Below are positions 8,881 through 17,789 of a stretch of 64,000 nt of DNA, one piece after another. Source of the DNA: Aliikangiella maris (GTDB lineage: Bacteria; Pseudomonadota; Gammaproteobacteria; Enterobacterales; Kangiellaceae); the NCBI RefSeq assembly GCF_040719265.1, contig NZ_JBFDAH010000023.1, positions 1 through 64,000 on the forward strand, given 5' to 3'. The position numbers and the translations under genes were made by a program. Below the pieces are notes generated by a model, which was not told where the DNA came from, ran no database searches, and worked only from the letters and a program-made list of their open reading frames with translations. Numbering within the stretch: position 1 is the stretch's first letter; each line of letters opens with the position of its first letter.

Positions 8881-10206
8881 ATGTCTCAAATGACTCCTCG
8901 CGAAATTGTACACGAACTCGATAAGCACATTATCGGCCAAAATTCCGCCAAAAAATCAGTTGCAATTGCGCTTAGAAATCGCTGGCGGCGAATGCAGGTT
9001 GAAGAAAGCCTAAAAAACGAGATAACCCCAAAAAATATTTTAATGATTGGACCAACCGGCGTTGGTAAAACAGAAATAGCGCGACGTTTAGCCAAACTGG
9101 CAAATGCGCCATTTATTAAAATAGAAGCAACTAAATTTACCGAAGTTGGTTACGTTGGAAGAGATGTCGACTCAATCATTCGCGATTTAGTTGATGCCGC
9201 TTATAAAATGCTGCGCGAGCAAGAATATGATCGTGTCAAAATACGCGCTGAAGAAGCGGCTGAAGAAAGAATCCTCGATGCACTGCTCCCGCCACCTCGA
9301 GGATTTAACGAAGAATCAAATCAATCAGATGATTCTGCAGCCCGACAGTTATTTAGAAAAAAGCTACGCGAAGGAAGTATCGATGAGCAGGAAATTGAAA
9401 TTGATATGGCCGGTCCGAGTGTAGGCATCGAGATAATGGCTCCACCAGGCATGGAAGAAATGACTAGTCAGCTGCAAGATATGTTTCAAAATTCTGCGCC
9501 ATCACGCAAAAAAAAGCGCAAAATTAAAATTAAAAATGCACAAAAACTATTAGTCGAAGAAGAATCCGAAAAACTGATTAATCAAGATGACTTAAAGAAT
9601 CAAGCAGTTGAATCAGTTGAAAATAACGGTATAGTCTTTCTCGATGAGATAGATAAAGTTGCAAAAAGTGATCGCACATCAGGTGGTGAAGTTTCCCGTG
9701 AAGGAGTACAAAGAGACCTATTGCCATTAGTTGAAGGCTGCACCGTGTCCACCAAATATGGCATGATTAAAACTGACCATATATTATTTATTGCTTCGGG
9801 CGCATTTCATTTAGCCAAACCATCAGATTTAATCCCTGAACTTCAAGGTCGACTACCTATCCGGGTTGAATTGGAATCACTAACGGCTGATGACTTTAAA
9901 CGCATATTAACCGAGCCCGATGCAGCATTAACGAAACAATACACTGCGCTGATGAAAACTGAAGAGCGAGAAATTTCTTTTACTGATGATGCCATTCAAA
10001 TGATTGCAGAAGTCGCTTGGCAAGTTAATGAAACAACCGAAAATATCGGTGCTAGAAGATTATATACCGTCATGGAAAAACTATTGGAAGAAATATCTTT
10101 TACCGCTTCAGACTCGGCAGAACCGTTACTCATTGATGAAAACTATGTCAATGAACAATTGGGAGAGCTTTCTCAAGATGAAGATTTAACACGTTTCATT
10201 CTTTAA
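8881..10206 (+). CDS. hslU: HslU, ATPase and unfoldase subunit of HslVU
   Basis: AAA+ (Clp/Hsp100) unfoldase of 441 residues. It has IIGQNSAKKSVAIALRNRWR at the N terminus, Walker A GPTGVGKTEIARRLAK, a variable I-domain (about 110-240), Walker B IVFLDEIDKVA, sensor and arginine-finger regions, and a C terminus ending EDLTRFIL, the tail that docks into HslV. It forms an operon with hslV and is closed by a strong terminator at 10252-10285. Confidence 0.97.
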   Translation: MSQMTPREIVHELDKHIIGQNSAKKSVAIALRNRWRRMQVEESLKNEITPKNILMIGPTGVGKTEIARRLAKLANAPFIKIEATKFTEVGYVGRDVDSIIRDLVDAAYKMLREQEYDRVKIRAEEAAEERILDALLPPPRGFNEESNQSDDSAARQLFRKKLREGSIDEQEIEIDMAGPSVGIEIMAPPGMEEMTSQLQDMFQNSAPSRKKKRKIKIKNAQKLLVEEESEKLINQDDLKNQAVESVENNGIVFLDEIDKVAKSDRTSGGEVSREGVQRDLLPLVEGCTVSTKYGMIKTDHILFIASGAFHLAKPSDLIPELQGRLPIRVELESLTADDFKRILTEPDAALTKQYTALMKTEEREISFTDDAIQMIAEVAWQVNETTENIGARRLYTVMEKLLEEISFTASDSAEPLLIDENYVNEQLGELSQDEDLTRFIL

Positions 10207-10251
10207 TTTTAGATTTGAGATTAAAATGAGTTGTTAATTAGCCAGTTTTAT

Positions 10252-10285
10252 AAAAATCCGATATTGTTTCAGTATCGGATTTTTA
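10252..10285 (+). terminator. Intrinsic terminator after hslU
   Basis: Stem ATCCGATA (10256-10263) with TATCGGAT (10273-10280), nine-base loop, followed by TTTT and preceded by an A-run that extends the pairing. Ideal Rho-independent layout. Confidence 0.9.
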
Positions 10286-10519
10286 TTCAGTCCTGAGTAA
10301 TTTACACCAGATGCCAACTCAGCTTAGTCTTTAACCATACGACAATACGCCCTTATCCAAACTAAATCACTAATCAACCGTAATAGTCACTTTTACAATC
10401 GATAAAATCCGTCTTATAATTAATCCATAACTCATGATAGTTGTTAGCAATTCCAATGCTTAGGGTGTATGCAAACATTAATCCATTAAAAAAAACTGTA
10501 CTTTTCCAATGTGAAAGCA
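10286..10519. other. Intergenic stretch after the hslVU terminator, nothing recognised
   Basis: AT-rich DNA between the hslU terminator and the broken propeller-sensor gene. I see no RNA gene, repeat or convincing operator; it should hold the old promoter of the sensor remnant. Confidence 0.5.
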
Positions 10520-10971
10520 ATGTTAGCCAATACCACTAAAACTAAGCTGTTACTTTTTCTTTTACTGCTCTATTCTATTTACTTCCCCCTACTTCGTTCG
10601 CACTTAACCACTTTATTACTTATGGTACCAAACAAGGTTTATCACAGTTGGCCGTAAATGCCATTGTTAAAGATGCACAAGGCTTTATATGGGTAGGTAC
10701 ACAAAATGGGCTTAATCAATTCGATGGCAATCATTTTAAAATATTTCGTAACGACGCTCATGACAACGCTTCAGTTTCACATAACTACATCAGTAAATTG
10801 CTGATTGATAGCAAAGATCGACTTTGGGTTATTACTTCATCAGGACTCGACCAGTATGACTTTAAACATCAAAAATTTATTCGTCATGCAAAAGGAAAGT
10901 TTGATAAATCATTTTTTGATGATATTTTTGTTTGGTCACTAAAAGAAGGCGCAAATGATATTGCCAAATAA
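10520..10971 (+). pseudogene. Remnant of a propeller (Reg_prop) sensor, frameshifted and 3'-truncated
   Basis: The segment from about 10600 encodes FITYGTKQGLSQLAVNAIV... and two propeller blades (GFIWVGTQNGLNQFDG, DRLWVITSSGLDQYD), the same family as the receptor at 614-5176. The frame lacks a start: ATG at 10520 (MLANTTKTKLLLFLLL, a signal-peptide start) is in another frame and would join it only if one base were restored near 10565-10585. The 3' part is missing: after ...GANDI the sequence enters an IS630-type element and the rest of the propeller, membrane helix and output domain do not reappear. It is dead. Confidence 0.8.
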
Positions 10972-11836
10972 ACATAATATGGCATAATATTTTATATGGG
11001 ATACAGTTTAGATTTTCGCCAACGAATATTGGCCTATAAAGAAAAGCACGGGCTCACTTTTGAACAAACCAGTGAACATTTTAGTATTGGTATTCGTACC
11101 TTATTTCGCTGGGTTAACAAAATAGAACCTTGTACTACTCGCAAGAAACCAGCCACCAAAGTTGATACGGAAATACTACTTAATGATCTTGAGTTATTTC
11201 CCGATGATTACCAGTGGGAGCGAGCATTACGTCTAGGTGTTACTCAGCCTGCGATTCACTATGCTTTGAAAAGACTGAAAATTAGCTTTAAAAAAAACAC
11301 TGTTTCATCCTAAAGCCGATGAAGAGAAAAGAAAGTCATTTCTAGCTCGAATAACCCAGTATGAAAAAGATGAACGTACCATCGTATATTTAGATGAAAG
11401 TGGTTTCGCTCAATCAATGCCTCGCACTCATGGCTACGCCCCTAAAGGCAAACGTTGTTATGGTCAACATGATTGGCATTCCAAAGGTAGACTGAATGCG
11501 ATTGGGGCAATCATTGGTACAAGCTTTTTGACTTTAAGCTTATTTGATTGCACGGTTAATTCAGATGTGTTTTTTGCTTGGCTGACTCAAGATCTTCTAC
11601 CTAAAGTCCCCCAGAAATCAGTTATTGTGATGGATAATGCCACTTTCCATAAAAGAATGACATGCTTAAAGCCATTAAAGAGAAAGGTTGTGAAATTGAG
11701 TTTCTTCCGCCCTATAGTCCTGATTTAAATCCTATTGAAAAGAAGTGGGCTCAAGCTAAATCTATTCGAAGGAAATACCGTTGCTCTATCGAGGAGCTAT
11801 TTGTTGAGCACCTTAATTATGCCAATTTATTTTGAT
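10964..11836 (+). mobile_element. Degenerate IS630-type insertion sequence
   Basis: An IS630-family transposase frame fills the element. Matching ends contain the 9-bp inverted repeat TGGCATAAT (10980-10988) and ATTATGCCA (11816-11824), with similar AT-rich sequence outside them (CAAATAAA on the left, TTTATTTTG on the right). The exact termini and the expected TA target duplication cannot be fixed because both flanking genes are truncated at the junctions. The end coordinates are therefore approximate. Confidence 0.75.
10996..11835 (+). pseudogene. IS630-family transposase with two compensating frameshifts
   Basis: The helix-turn-helix half (10996 to about 11295: MGYSLDFRQRILAYKEKHG ... ALRLGVTQPAIHYALKRLKI) and the DDE half (IVYLDESGFAQ, VIVMDNATFHK, PDLNPIEKKWAQAK) are both recognisable. 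The frame breaks at an A8 tract (11290-11297), one A more than needed to read SFKKTLFHPKADEEKR. It breaks again near 11657, where one base is missing between FHKR and DMLKAIKEKGCEIEFLP. The net shift is zero and the frame ends at TGA 11833-11835, 280 codons in all. A normal relative would be a single frame of about this length. Programmed shifting is unlikely because two opposite events are needed. Confidence 0.85.
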
Positions 11837-12558
11837 CTGGCTATAGCTCTTGGATTGGTCGCCAAGGCGGCATGCAAATAGTCAACCTGTCGGAATACTG
11901 TAGTTATCGCGCTGCGGTTCATGAACTCGGCCATGCGCTGGGATTTTTCCATGAGCAGCAACGTCAAGATAGAGACAGCTATTTGTCGATTTATTTAAAC
12001 AATGTTACGCCTGGCATGGAGTATAATTTTTATCAAACACCAATAAATGAAGGTCAGGATCATGGGGCTTATGACTATTATTCAATTATGCATTACGGCG
12101 TAACTGCATTTAGTAAAAATGGTGAAGCTACAATGTGGCCTAAAGATCCAAACGTTAATCCTTATGTGCTTGCTAGTGGGTATTCCCTTTCTCAGGGTGA
12201 TATTCGCGCTACAGCAGCAATTTACGGTTCAGGTACTACGACTCCACCAGCAAGAAATGGTAAAACTTATTCAGGTTACCTGTCAGGTAATGGTGACAGC
12301 CACATTCAACCTGATGGTAATTTCTTTAATTTTAATGGCGGCCAGATTAAAGCCAGTTTAAACGGTCCATCAAATACAGATTTTGATTTAAAATTATTGA
12401 AATGGGACAGTGCTCAAAATAACTGGGTTATCGCAGCTTCGTCAACTTCATATGGTTCTAACGAAAGTATTTCGGTAAATGTAACTGGCGGTTATTATTA
12501 TTTTGAAGTGAGTTCGTATCGTGGCGCAGGTAACTACACGTTAAACATTATTAAATAA
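11836..12558 (+). pseudogene. Astacin-type zinc metalloprotease, 5'-truncated
   Basis: The frame begins directly after the IS stop with SGYSSWIGRQGGMQIVNL, an internal astacin segment. It continues through the zinc motif HELGHALGFFHEQQRQDR and the Met-turn SIMHYG to a C-terminal PPC-like beta domain (about the last 105 residues). The signal peptide, propeptide and N-terminal half of the catalytic domain are missing. An ATG at 11872 could start a 228-residue product but would have no secretion signal and an incomplete fold. The intact ancestor was probably a secreted protease. The loss coincides with the IS630 junction. Confidence 0.85.
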
Positions 12559-12584
12559 ATCAAAAGAACTTATAGAGTCAAATC

Positions 12585-12620
12585 AAGCGAATGTGAACAA
12601 AAGCCACATTCGCTTTTTTT
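12585..12620 (+). terminator. Strong intrinsic terminator after the astacin remnant
   Basis: 11-bp perfect stem AAGCGAATGTG (12585-12595) with CACATTCGCTT (12605-12615), nine-base loop, T-run through 12620. It lies ten bases from the convergent pit stop and may also slow minus-strand transcripts, though the U-run is on the plus side. Confidence 0.9.
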
Positions 12621-12629
12621 ACTTTCGGT

Positions 12630-13901
12630 TTAACTAAAAATAGCCTTAAACATAAAGAAGAAGGTCATCGATAAAATTGCCCCAGCAGGCAGAGTAACCA
12701 CCCACGAGACCACAATACTTTTCAAAACAGCCATGTTTAATGCCGCAATTCCTCTTGCCATTCCAACACCTAGTACAGCACCCACTAGCGTGTGAGTTGT
12801 AGAAATTGGTAGTCCAGTTCCAGAAGCAATGACAACTGTTGAAGCAGCAGCCAGTTCAGCCGCAAATCCACGACTAGGCGTTAACTCAGTTATTTTTTTA
12901 CCGATGGTTGCCATCACTCGACGCCCATAAATTGCCAGTCCACTCACAATACCGATACCACCAACCAATAAAATCCAAATCGGTAAAGCGGATTTAGAAC
13001 TGATAACACCATTACTTTCGACCACGCTAACAACTGCGGCCAATGGACCAATAGCATTAGCAACATCATTAGAGCCATGTGCAAATGCCATCCCACAAGC
13101 GGTCACAATCATTAATACAGCAAACACTTTTTCAACATTGGCATAATGGAAATCTTTATCATCAGATTCTGGCATTTTTTGGCGATTAATAAAGTATTTT
13201 CCAACCAACATGACAACGACGCCAAAGCCAATCGCAATAATTAAACTAATCTCAGTTTCAAACTTTATACCTACATGCTTTAAACCTTTAAATAAAGTCA
13301 CTAAAGCGATCATAAAACCCGCCAAAAACATATACACAGGAACATATTTTTTAGCGTTTTTCAAAGGGTCATCGGTATTTAAAATAAAACGTTGTACACT
13401 GGTGAATAACATAAAAGCTAGTGTCCCAGACAAGAGCGGAGAAACGACCCAACTAGCAACAATTGAACCAACCTTCCCCCACTTAACGATTTCCATACCG
13501 ATACCCACAGCAGCAAAACCAACAATTGCTCCGACAATTGAGTGAGTTGTTGATACGGGCCAGCCAAAATAAGTTGCAACAACCAACCAGATACCTGCCG
13601 CCAATAGTGAGGCCATCATACCAAAGACTAAATATTCAGGTGTTCCAGTTAATGCCGAAGCATCGATAATCCCCTTGCGTATTGTCGAGGTTACTTCGCC
13701 ACCAGCTAAAAATGCGCCAGCAAATTCGAAAATCATTGCAATAATAATCGCTTGCTTAATGGTTAGCGCCTTTGAGCCAACCGATGTTCCCATCGCATTA
13801 GCAACATCATTAGCGCCGATCCCAAATGCCATTAACAGGCCAAAAATTCCCGCCAAGGAAATCAAAATCATGTTGTATTCAGTGAATAAATTAAATTCCA
13901 T
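12630..13901 (-). CDS. pit: Low-affinity inorganic phosphate transporter, PiT family
   Basis: A 423-residue polytopic membrane protein with the duplicated PiT signature: FGIGANDVANAMGTSVGSKA near the N terminus and AFAHGSNDVANAIGPLAAV in the second half. STTHS(I/L)VGA-type motifs (PVSTTHSIVGA, PISTTHTLVGA) occur in both repeats. It imports phosphate (or metal-phosphate) with protons or sodium. It lies 41 bases downstream of the DUF47 gene on the same strand, the usual pair for this transporter class. ATG at 13901 follows a GAGAG ribosome site. Confidence 0.94.
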   Translation of the reverse strand: MEFNLFTEYNMILISLAGIFGLLMAFGIGANDVANAMGTSVGSKALTIKQAIIIAMIFEFAGAFLAGGEVTSTIRKGIIDASALTGTPEYLVFGMMASLLAAGIWLVVATYFGWPVSTTHSIVGAIVGFAAVGIGMEIVKWGKVGSIVASWVVSPLLSGTLAFMLFTSVQRFILNTDDPLKNAKKYVPVYMFLAGFMIALVTLFKGLKHVGIKFETEISLIIAIGFGVVVMLVGKYFINRQKMPESDDKDFHYANVEKVFAVLMIVTACGMAFAHGSNDVANAIGPLAAVVSVVESNGVISSKSALPIWILLVGGIGIVSGLAIYGRRVMATIGKKITELTPSRGFAAELAAASTVVIASGTGLPISTTHTLVGAVLGVGMARGIAALNMAVLKSIVVSWVVTLPAGAILSMTFFFMFKAIFS

Positions 13902-13942
13902 TAGATTTCTCTCTTTTTAATGGATAATGGTAAAACTTAAAA

Positions 13943-14614
13943 CTAACGAGCGAGCAACAGCTCTAGGCGACCACCAACTTGTTGTGCTCGATCGGCAATA
14001 TCACCAATCCAGTCAATAACTTGATATAAAAAGATTACATTTACGGCGGGGAGATTTTCTTCCAGGGCAAATAACTTGCGGCGAATGTCAATTTGCAACA
14101 AATCAACATCATTTTCAATTTCATCCAGTTGCAAGACCATTTCTTCAGCAATTTTAACTTCTCGTCCTTTAAAACCGGTTTCCAGCAGTTCATCAAGCTG
14201 CTGAATGGCTTTACTGGCTTGCAATGATGCATCAATACTTCGACTTAAATAATCTTTCATCTCCTGGCGAATAGCATCAGGAATGGCCATCTTACGGCCG
14301 GTAATTAGTCCGGCAATATCCTTGGCTTTATTAGCAATCTTATCTTGTGACGATAGCAATGCGAGTAAATCAGTTCGACTGACGGGCATAAAAAGCCCTT
14401 TAGGTAAATGTAAGCGCAATTCCTTTTTCAGTTCATCGGCTTCATTTTCAAGGGTTCGAATCAACTGCTGCAATGTATCTACCTGTTCCCAGTCTTGCGC
14501 AAATACCGCTTCAAAAAAATCGGGCAATTTTCCAACGCATTCCTGCACTTTTAGCATATGAGTCTGCATGGGTTTCATTGGCGAACTGGCAAACAGATCT
14601 ATAATCGGATTCAT
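13943..14614 (-). CDS. DUF47 / PhoU-like partner of the phosphate transporter (TIGR00153 type)
   Basis: A 223-residue, mostly alpha-helical cytoplasmic protein of the DUF47 family, related to PhoU. Signatures include the N-terminal LFASSPMKPMQTHM, the helix-rich centre with ENEADELKKELRLHLPKG, and DWIGDIADRAQQVGGRLELLLAR at the C terminus. Family members sit next to pit genes and are thought to regulate or gate the transporter. First gene of a two-gene operon with pit. A ribosome site AGAGAG lies before ATG 14614. A reversed Pho-box-like sequence lies about 66 bp upstream. Confidence 0.9.
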   Translation of the reverse strand: MNPIIDLFASSPMKPMQTHMLKVQECVGKLPDFFEAVFAQDWEQVDTLQQLIRTLENEADELKKELRLHLPKGLFMPVSRTDLLALLSSQDKIANKAKDIAGLITGRKMAIPDAIRQEMKDYLSRSIDASLQASKAIQQLDELLETGFKGREVKIAEEMVLQLDEIENDVDLLQIDIRRKLFALEENLPAVNVIFLYQVIDWIGDIADRAQQVGGRLELLLAR

Positions 14615-14680
14615 AGTTTATCTCTCTAATTTGGTCAAGGATGAAGTTGTTCTCACCTCAAGTTTGAAAGCAACGGGATT

Positions 14681-14698
14681 TTGTCATATTTCCGTCAC
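14681..14698 (+). promoter_or_regulatory. Pho-box-like direct repeat upstream of the DUF47-pit operon
   Basis: TTGTCAT (14681-14687), four AT bases, CCGTCAC (14692-14698): each half differs by one base from the PhoB half-site CTGTCA(T/C), at the correct 11-bp spacing. The orientation is opposite to the operon it would control, which lowers confidence. Confidence 0.35.
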
Positions 14699-14856
14699 AT
14701 TTAAAATATTAACCGCCGTTAATCCTCAGTAAATAGACTGAAGATAGTCAAAGTTGGGTAATTTTTAAAATATCAATGCCTGCTAATCAGTCACCTTATA
14801 ACTAAGCTGACTGATTGGTGCCACAATATGGGAGACTATTTGAGTATTTATTGGCA

Positions 14857-14893
14857 ATAAAATGGGGTGAACGTGTGCTAACTGTCACCCATT
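14857..14893 (-). terminator. Intrinsic terminator after pdxH
   Basis: On the minus strand AATGGGTGA (14893-14885) pairs with TCACCCCATT (14870-14861) with one bulged base, followed by TTTATTG. It lies 38 bases after the pdxH stop. The rest of the 14615-14930 gap holds only the Pho-box-like site and an 8-bp inverted repeat (14785-14816). Confidence 0.7.
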
Positions 14894-14930
14894 AACATTA
14901 TTTGAAAGAGAATAAAGGATAGACTATCGC

Positions 14931-15566
14931 TTATGGTGCAAGCCGCTTAATGTCCCAGCCAAACTCTGAAGGCGTATATTCAAAGCGATCATGCAATCTC
15001 GAGCTACCACCTTGCCAGAATTCAAATGCAATGGGCTTAATTCGATATCCTCCCCAAAAATCAGGTAAGGGAATTTCACCTTCTGCAAATTTTTGCTTCA
15101 TTTTATCAAACGCTGCCATTAAAAACTGGCGAGAACTGATTGGCTGACTTTGATTAGATGCCCAGGCAGCCAACTGGCTATTTTTTGGTCGACTTAAAAA
15201 GTAACTGAGGGTTTCGCTGTGTGAAATCCGGCTAGCTACGCCTTTTATTTTTACCTGCCGTTCAAGTGGCAACCATGCAAAGTTAGCACTTACTTTATTA
15301 TTAACAGCAATATCTTGAGCTTTGTTGCTATTCAAGTTAGTAAAAAAGACCAGACCATCCTGATCAAGTTTCTTTAATAATACGACTCGTTGGCTAGGCT
15401 GCCCTTCACTATCAACGGTTGCCAGAGTCATTGCAGTCGGGTCAATCTGTTCCATTTCCCCTGCTTCATCAAGCCAACGCTTTAACTGCTCAATCGGATC
15501 ATCGTTGAGCGTTTTACGCCGCAAATCTCCCTTTAAATATTCTCGTCTTTCTGCATCTAATTTCAT
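14931..15566 (-). CDS. pdxH: Pyridoxamine/pyridoxine 5'-phosphate oxidase
   Basis: FMN enzyme oxidising PNP/PMP to pyridoxal 5'-phosphate; 211 residues, homodimeric in the family. Visible signatures: RREYLKGDLRRK at the N terminus, TAMTLATVDSEGQPSQRVVLLK (FMN and phosphate contacts), SRPKNSQLAAWASNQSQ, and the C-terminal FEFWQGGSSRLHDRFEY with terminal RLAP. A TTG seven codons upstream (15587) would start only a few bases after the ftsH terminator hairpin, so I take the ATG at 15566. The Shine-Dalgarno is weak. Confidence 0.95.
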   Translation of the reverse strand: MKLDAERREYLKGDLRRKTLNDDPIEQLKRWLDEAGEMEQIDPTAMTLATVDSEGQPSQRVVLLKKLDQDGLVFFTNLNSNKAQDIAVNNKVSANFAWLPLERQVKIKGVASRISHSETLSYFLSRPKNSQLAAWASNQSQPISSRQFLMAAFDKMKQKFAEGEIPLPDFWGGYRIKPIAFEFWQGGSSRLHDRFEYTPSEFGWDIKRLAP

Positions 15567-15590
15567 TTTTTCTTTATCCAAAACCAAAGA

Positions 15591-15609
15591 AGGGCATCTT
15601 TGATGCCCT
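15591..15609 (-). terminator. Intrinsic terminator after ftsH
   Basis: Perfect 8-bp stem AGGGCATC / GATGCCCT with a three-base loop, followed on the minus strand by TCTTTGGTTTT. It separates ftsH from pdxH and argues against the upstream TTG start of pdxH. Confidence 0.8.
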
Positions 15610-15637
15610 GCTTATTAATTATTTTAATTAGTTTAAT

Positions 15638-17560
15638 TTACTGCTGTGCAGCAGGTCCTCCAATAGTTCCAGTTTTTTCATCAGATTTTTCGACTTTTCC
15701 TGGTTTGGATTGACTACTGTTATCATCTTCGTTATTCCAGCCTTCAGGCGGTCTGGGCTCTTTACCATTCATAATGTCATCTATCTGCTTAGAATCGATG
15801 GTTTCATACTTCATCAGTGCATTTGCCATCATTTCAAGTTTGTCCCGGTTTTCTTTTAACAGACGTTCGGCACGCTGATAGTTTTTATGAATTAAGTCCT
15901 TTATCTCTTGGTCAATTAACTTGGCGGTATCATCTGATACATGCTTGGTTTGAGTCACCGATCGGCCTAAGAATACCTCACCTTCATCTTCGGCATATGT
16001 CAAAGGTCCAAGTTTTTCCGAAAAACCCCATTGAGTTATCATGTTACGCGCAATATCAGTAGCGCGCTGAATATCGTTAGATGCCCCCGTTGTGACTTTA
16101 TCAGGACCATTTAACATTTCTTCCGCAATACGGCCACCGTAAAGAGACGACAGATTGCTTTCCAAATATTCTTTACTATGGCTCAGTCGGTCTTTTTCGG
16201 GTAAATACATAGTTACCCCAAGAGCACGGCCACGCGGAATAATAGAAACCTTGTAGACCGGATCATGACTGGGAACAAGTCGACCTACAATTGCATGGCC
16301 CGCTTCATGCCATGCCGTATTGAGCTTTTCTTCTTCGTCCATCACCATTGAACGGCGTTCGGTTCCCATTAATATTTTATCTTTCGCTTTTTCGAAAAAT
16401 TCTTGATTAACCGTTCGACAATTTGCTTTTGCTGCAAATAAAGCCGCTTCGTTCACCAAGTTGGCTAAATCCGCACCAGAAAAGCCAGGTGTACCACGTG
16501 CAATCGCATTTGGATCAACATCATCAGCCAAAGGAACTTTGCGCATATGGACTTTTAAAATTTGTTCACGGCCTTTGATATCAGGCAGGCCAACAGTAAC
16601 CTGACGGTCAAATCGACCTGGTCTTAAAAGTGCTGGATCCAGCACATCGGGTCGGTTAGTTGCAGCAATTACAATGACACCTTCCCCCCCATCAAAACCA
16701 TCCATTTCAACCAGTAACTGGTTTAAGGTCTGTTCACGTTCATCGTGTCCACCACCAAGCCCCGCGCCACGGTGACGGCCTACTGCGTCAATCTCGTCAA
16801 TAAAGATGATACATGGCGCTTGTTTTTTCGCTTCAGCAAACATATCACGTACACGTGACGCCCCAACACCAACAAACATTTCAACAAAATCAGAACCTGA
16901 GATAGTAAAAAATGGTACTTTTGCTTCGCCAGAAATCGCTTTCGCCAGTAGTGTTTTACCTGTTCCAGGCGGTCCAACCATTAATACACCACGGGGAATC
17001 TTACCACCTAGTTTCTGAAATTTACTGGGCTCTCGTAAAAAGTCGACTAGTTCAGAAACTTCTTCTTTAGCTTCTTCACACCCAGCCACATCAGCAAAAG
17101 TAGTTTTAATTTGATCTTCGCTCAATAGTTTAGCTTTGCTTTTACCAAAGCTCATCGCGCCGCCTTTGCCACCACCTTGCATTTGGCGCATGAAAAATAT
17201 CCACACCCCAATTAATAACAACATCGGGAACCACGAAATAAAAATAGTGAATAAGGTACTGTCACCATCTGGTTCTTCACCGGTATAGATTATTTTTTTC
17301 TCAAGCGCTTTTTTTGCAAGTAATTCGTGAGAACCGGCAGGAATTTTTGACGTGACACTTTCACCAGTTGAAGTTTTCGCTTTAATGTTATAACCCGATA
17401 CCGTAACAGATATGATACGCCCTCTATCGATATCATTAATTAATTGAGAAAACTCAACCTCACCCGATTGCATTTGGGCAGCTTCAAAGTTTTTAAACAC
17501 TGAAACTAATACAATCCCAATTACCAACCACAGTAAGATATTTTTAGTCATATCATTCAA
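15638..17560 (-). CDS. ftsH: FtsH, membrane-bound ATP-dependent zinc metalloprotease
   Basis: A 640-residue AAA+ protease of the inner membrane. Two membrane helices (about 5-23 and 103-122) flank a periplasmic domain. Then come Walker A GPPGTGKTLLAKA, Walker B CIIFIDEIDAVG, the second region of homology NRPDVLDPALLRPGRFDRQV, and the zinc site HEAGH (in TAWHEAGHAIVG) with the third ligand further on. The C terminus is polar. FtsH degrades misassembled membrane proteins and regulators such as sigma32 and LpxC in E. coli. It lies downstream of rlmE on the same strand, the classical rrmJ-ftsH pair, here with a gap of about 230 bp. Confidence 0.98.
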   Translation of the reverse strand: MNDMTKNILLWLVIGIVLVSVFKNFEAAQMQSGEVEFSQLINDIDRGRIISVTVSGYNIKAKTSTGESVTSKIPAGSHELLAKKALEKKIIYTGEEPDGDSTLFTIFISWFPMLLLIGVWIFFMRQMQGGGKGGAMSFGKSKAKLLSEDQIKTTFADVAGCEEAKEEVSELVDFLREPSKFQKLGGKIPRGVLMVGPPGTGKTLLAKAISGEAKVPFFTISGSDFVEMFVGVGASRVRDMFAEAKKQAPCIIFIDEIDAVGRHRGAGLGGGHDEREQTLNQLLVEMDGFDGGEGVIVIAATNRPDVLDPALLRPGRFDRQVTVGLPDIKGREQILKVHMRKVPLADDVDPNAIARGTPGFSGADLANLVNEAALFAAKANCRTVNQEFFEKAKDKILMGTERRSMVMDEEEKLNTAWHEAGHAIVGRLVPSHDPVYKVSIIPRGRALGVTMYLPEKDRLSHSKEYLESNLSSLYGGRIAEEMLNGPDKVTTGASNDIQRATDIARNMITQWGFSEKLGPLTYAEDEGEVFLGRSVTQTKHVSDDTAKLIDQEIKDLIHKNYQRAERLLKENRDKLEMMANALMKYETIDSKQIDDIMNGKEPRPPEGWNNEDDNSSQSKPGKVEKSDEKTGTIGGPAAQQ

Positions 17561-17789
17561 AGGAATATCCTCTAATTTTAATATTACGCGTTAAAACGGG
17601 TTACTACACTTTTATTTGTTTCACTACAAATTTGCTATACGAACCATTTGCATTACGTCATTTTTACTGCCGAATCGTCGTATTACTCGTTTGTATCACT
17701 TAATCCCAATTATCGGCTGATTTAACTGACATTGAAATCTTTTAGCCTATACTCAATTGTATCGCGATATTTCGCGAAATGTTTAATAT

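Noticed and set aside
11281..11320. Programmed frameshift in the IS630 transposase
   Set aside because: The shift needed is +1/-2 at A8 and a second opposite shift is needed downstream, which fits decay, not programming.
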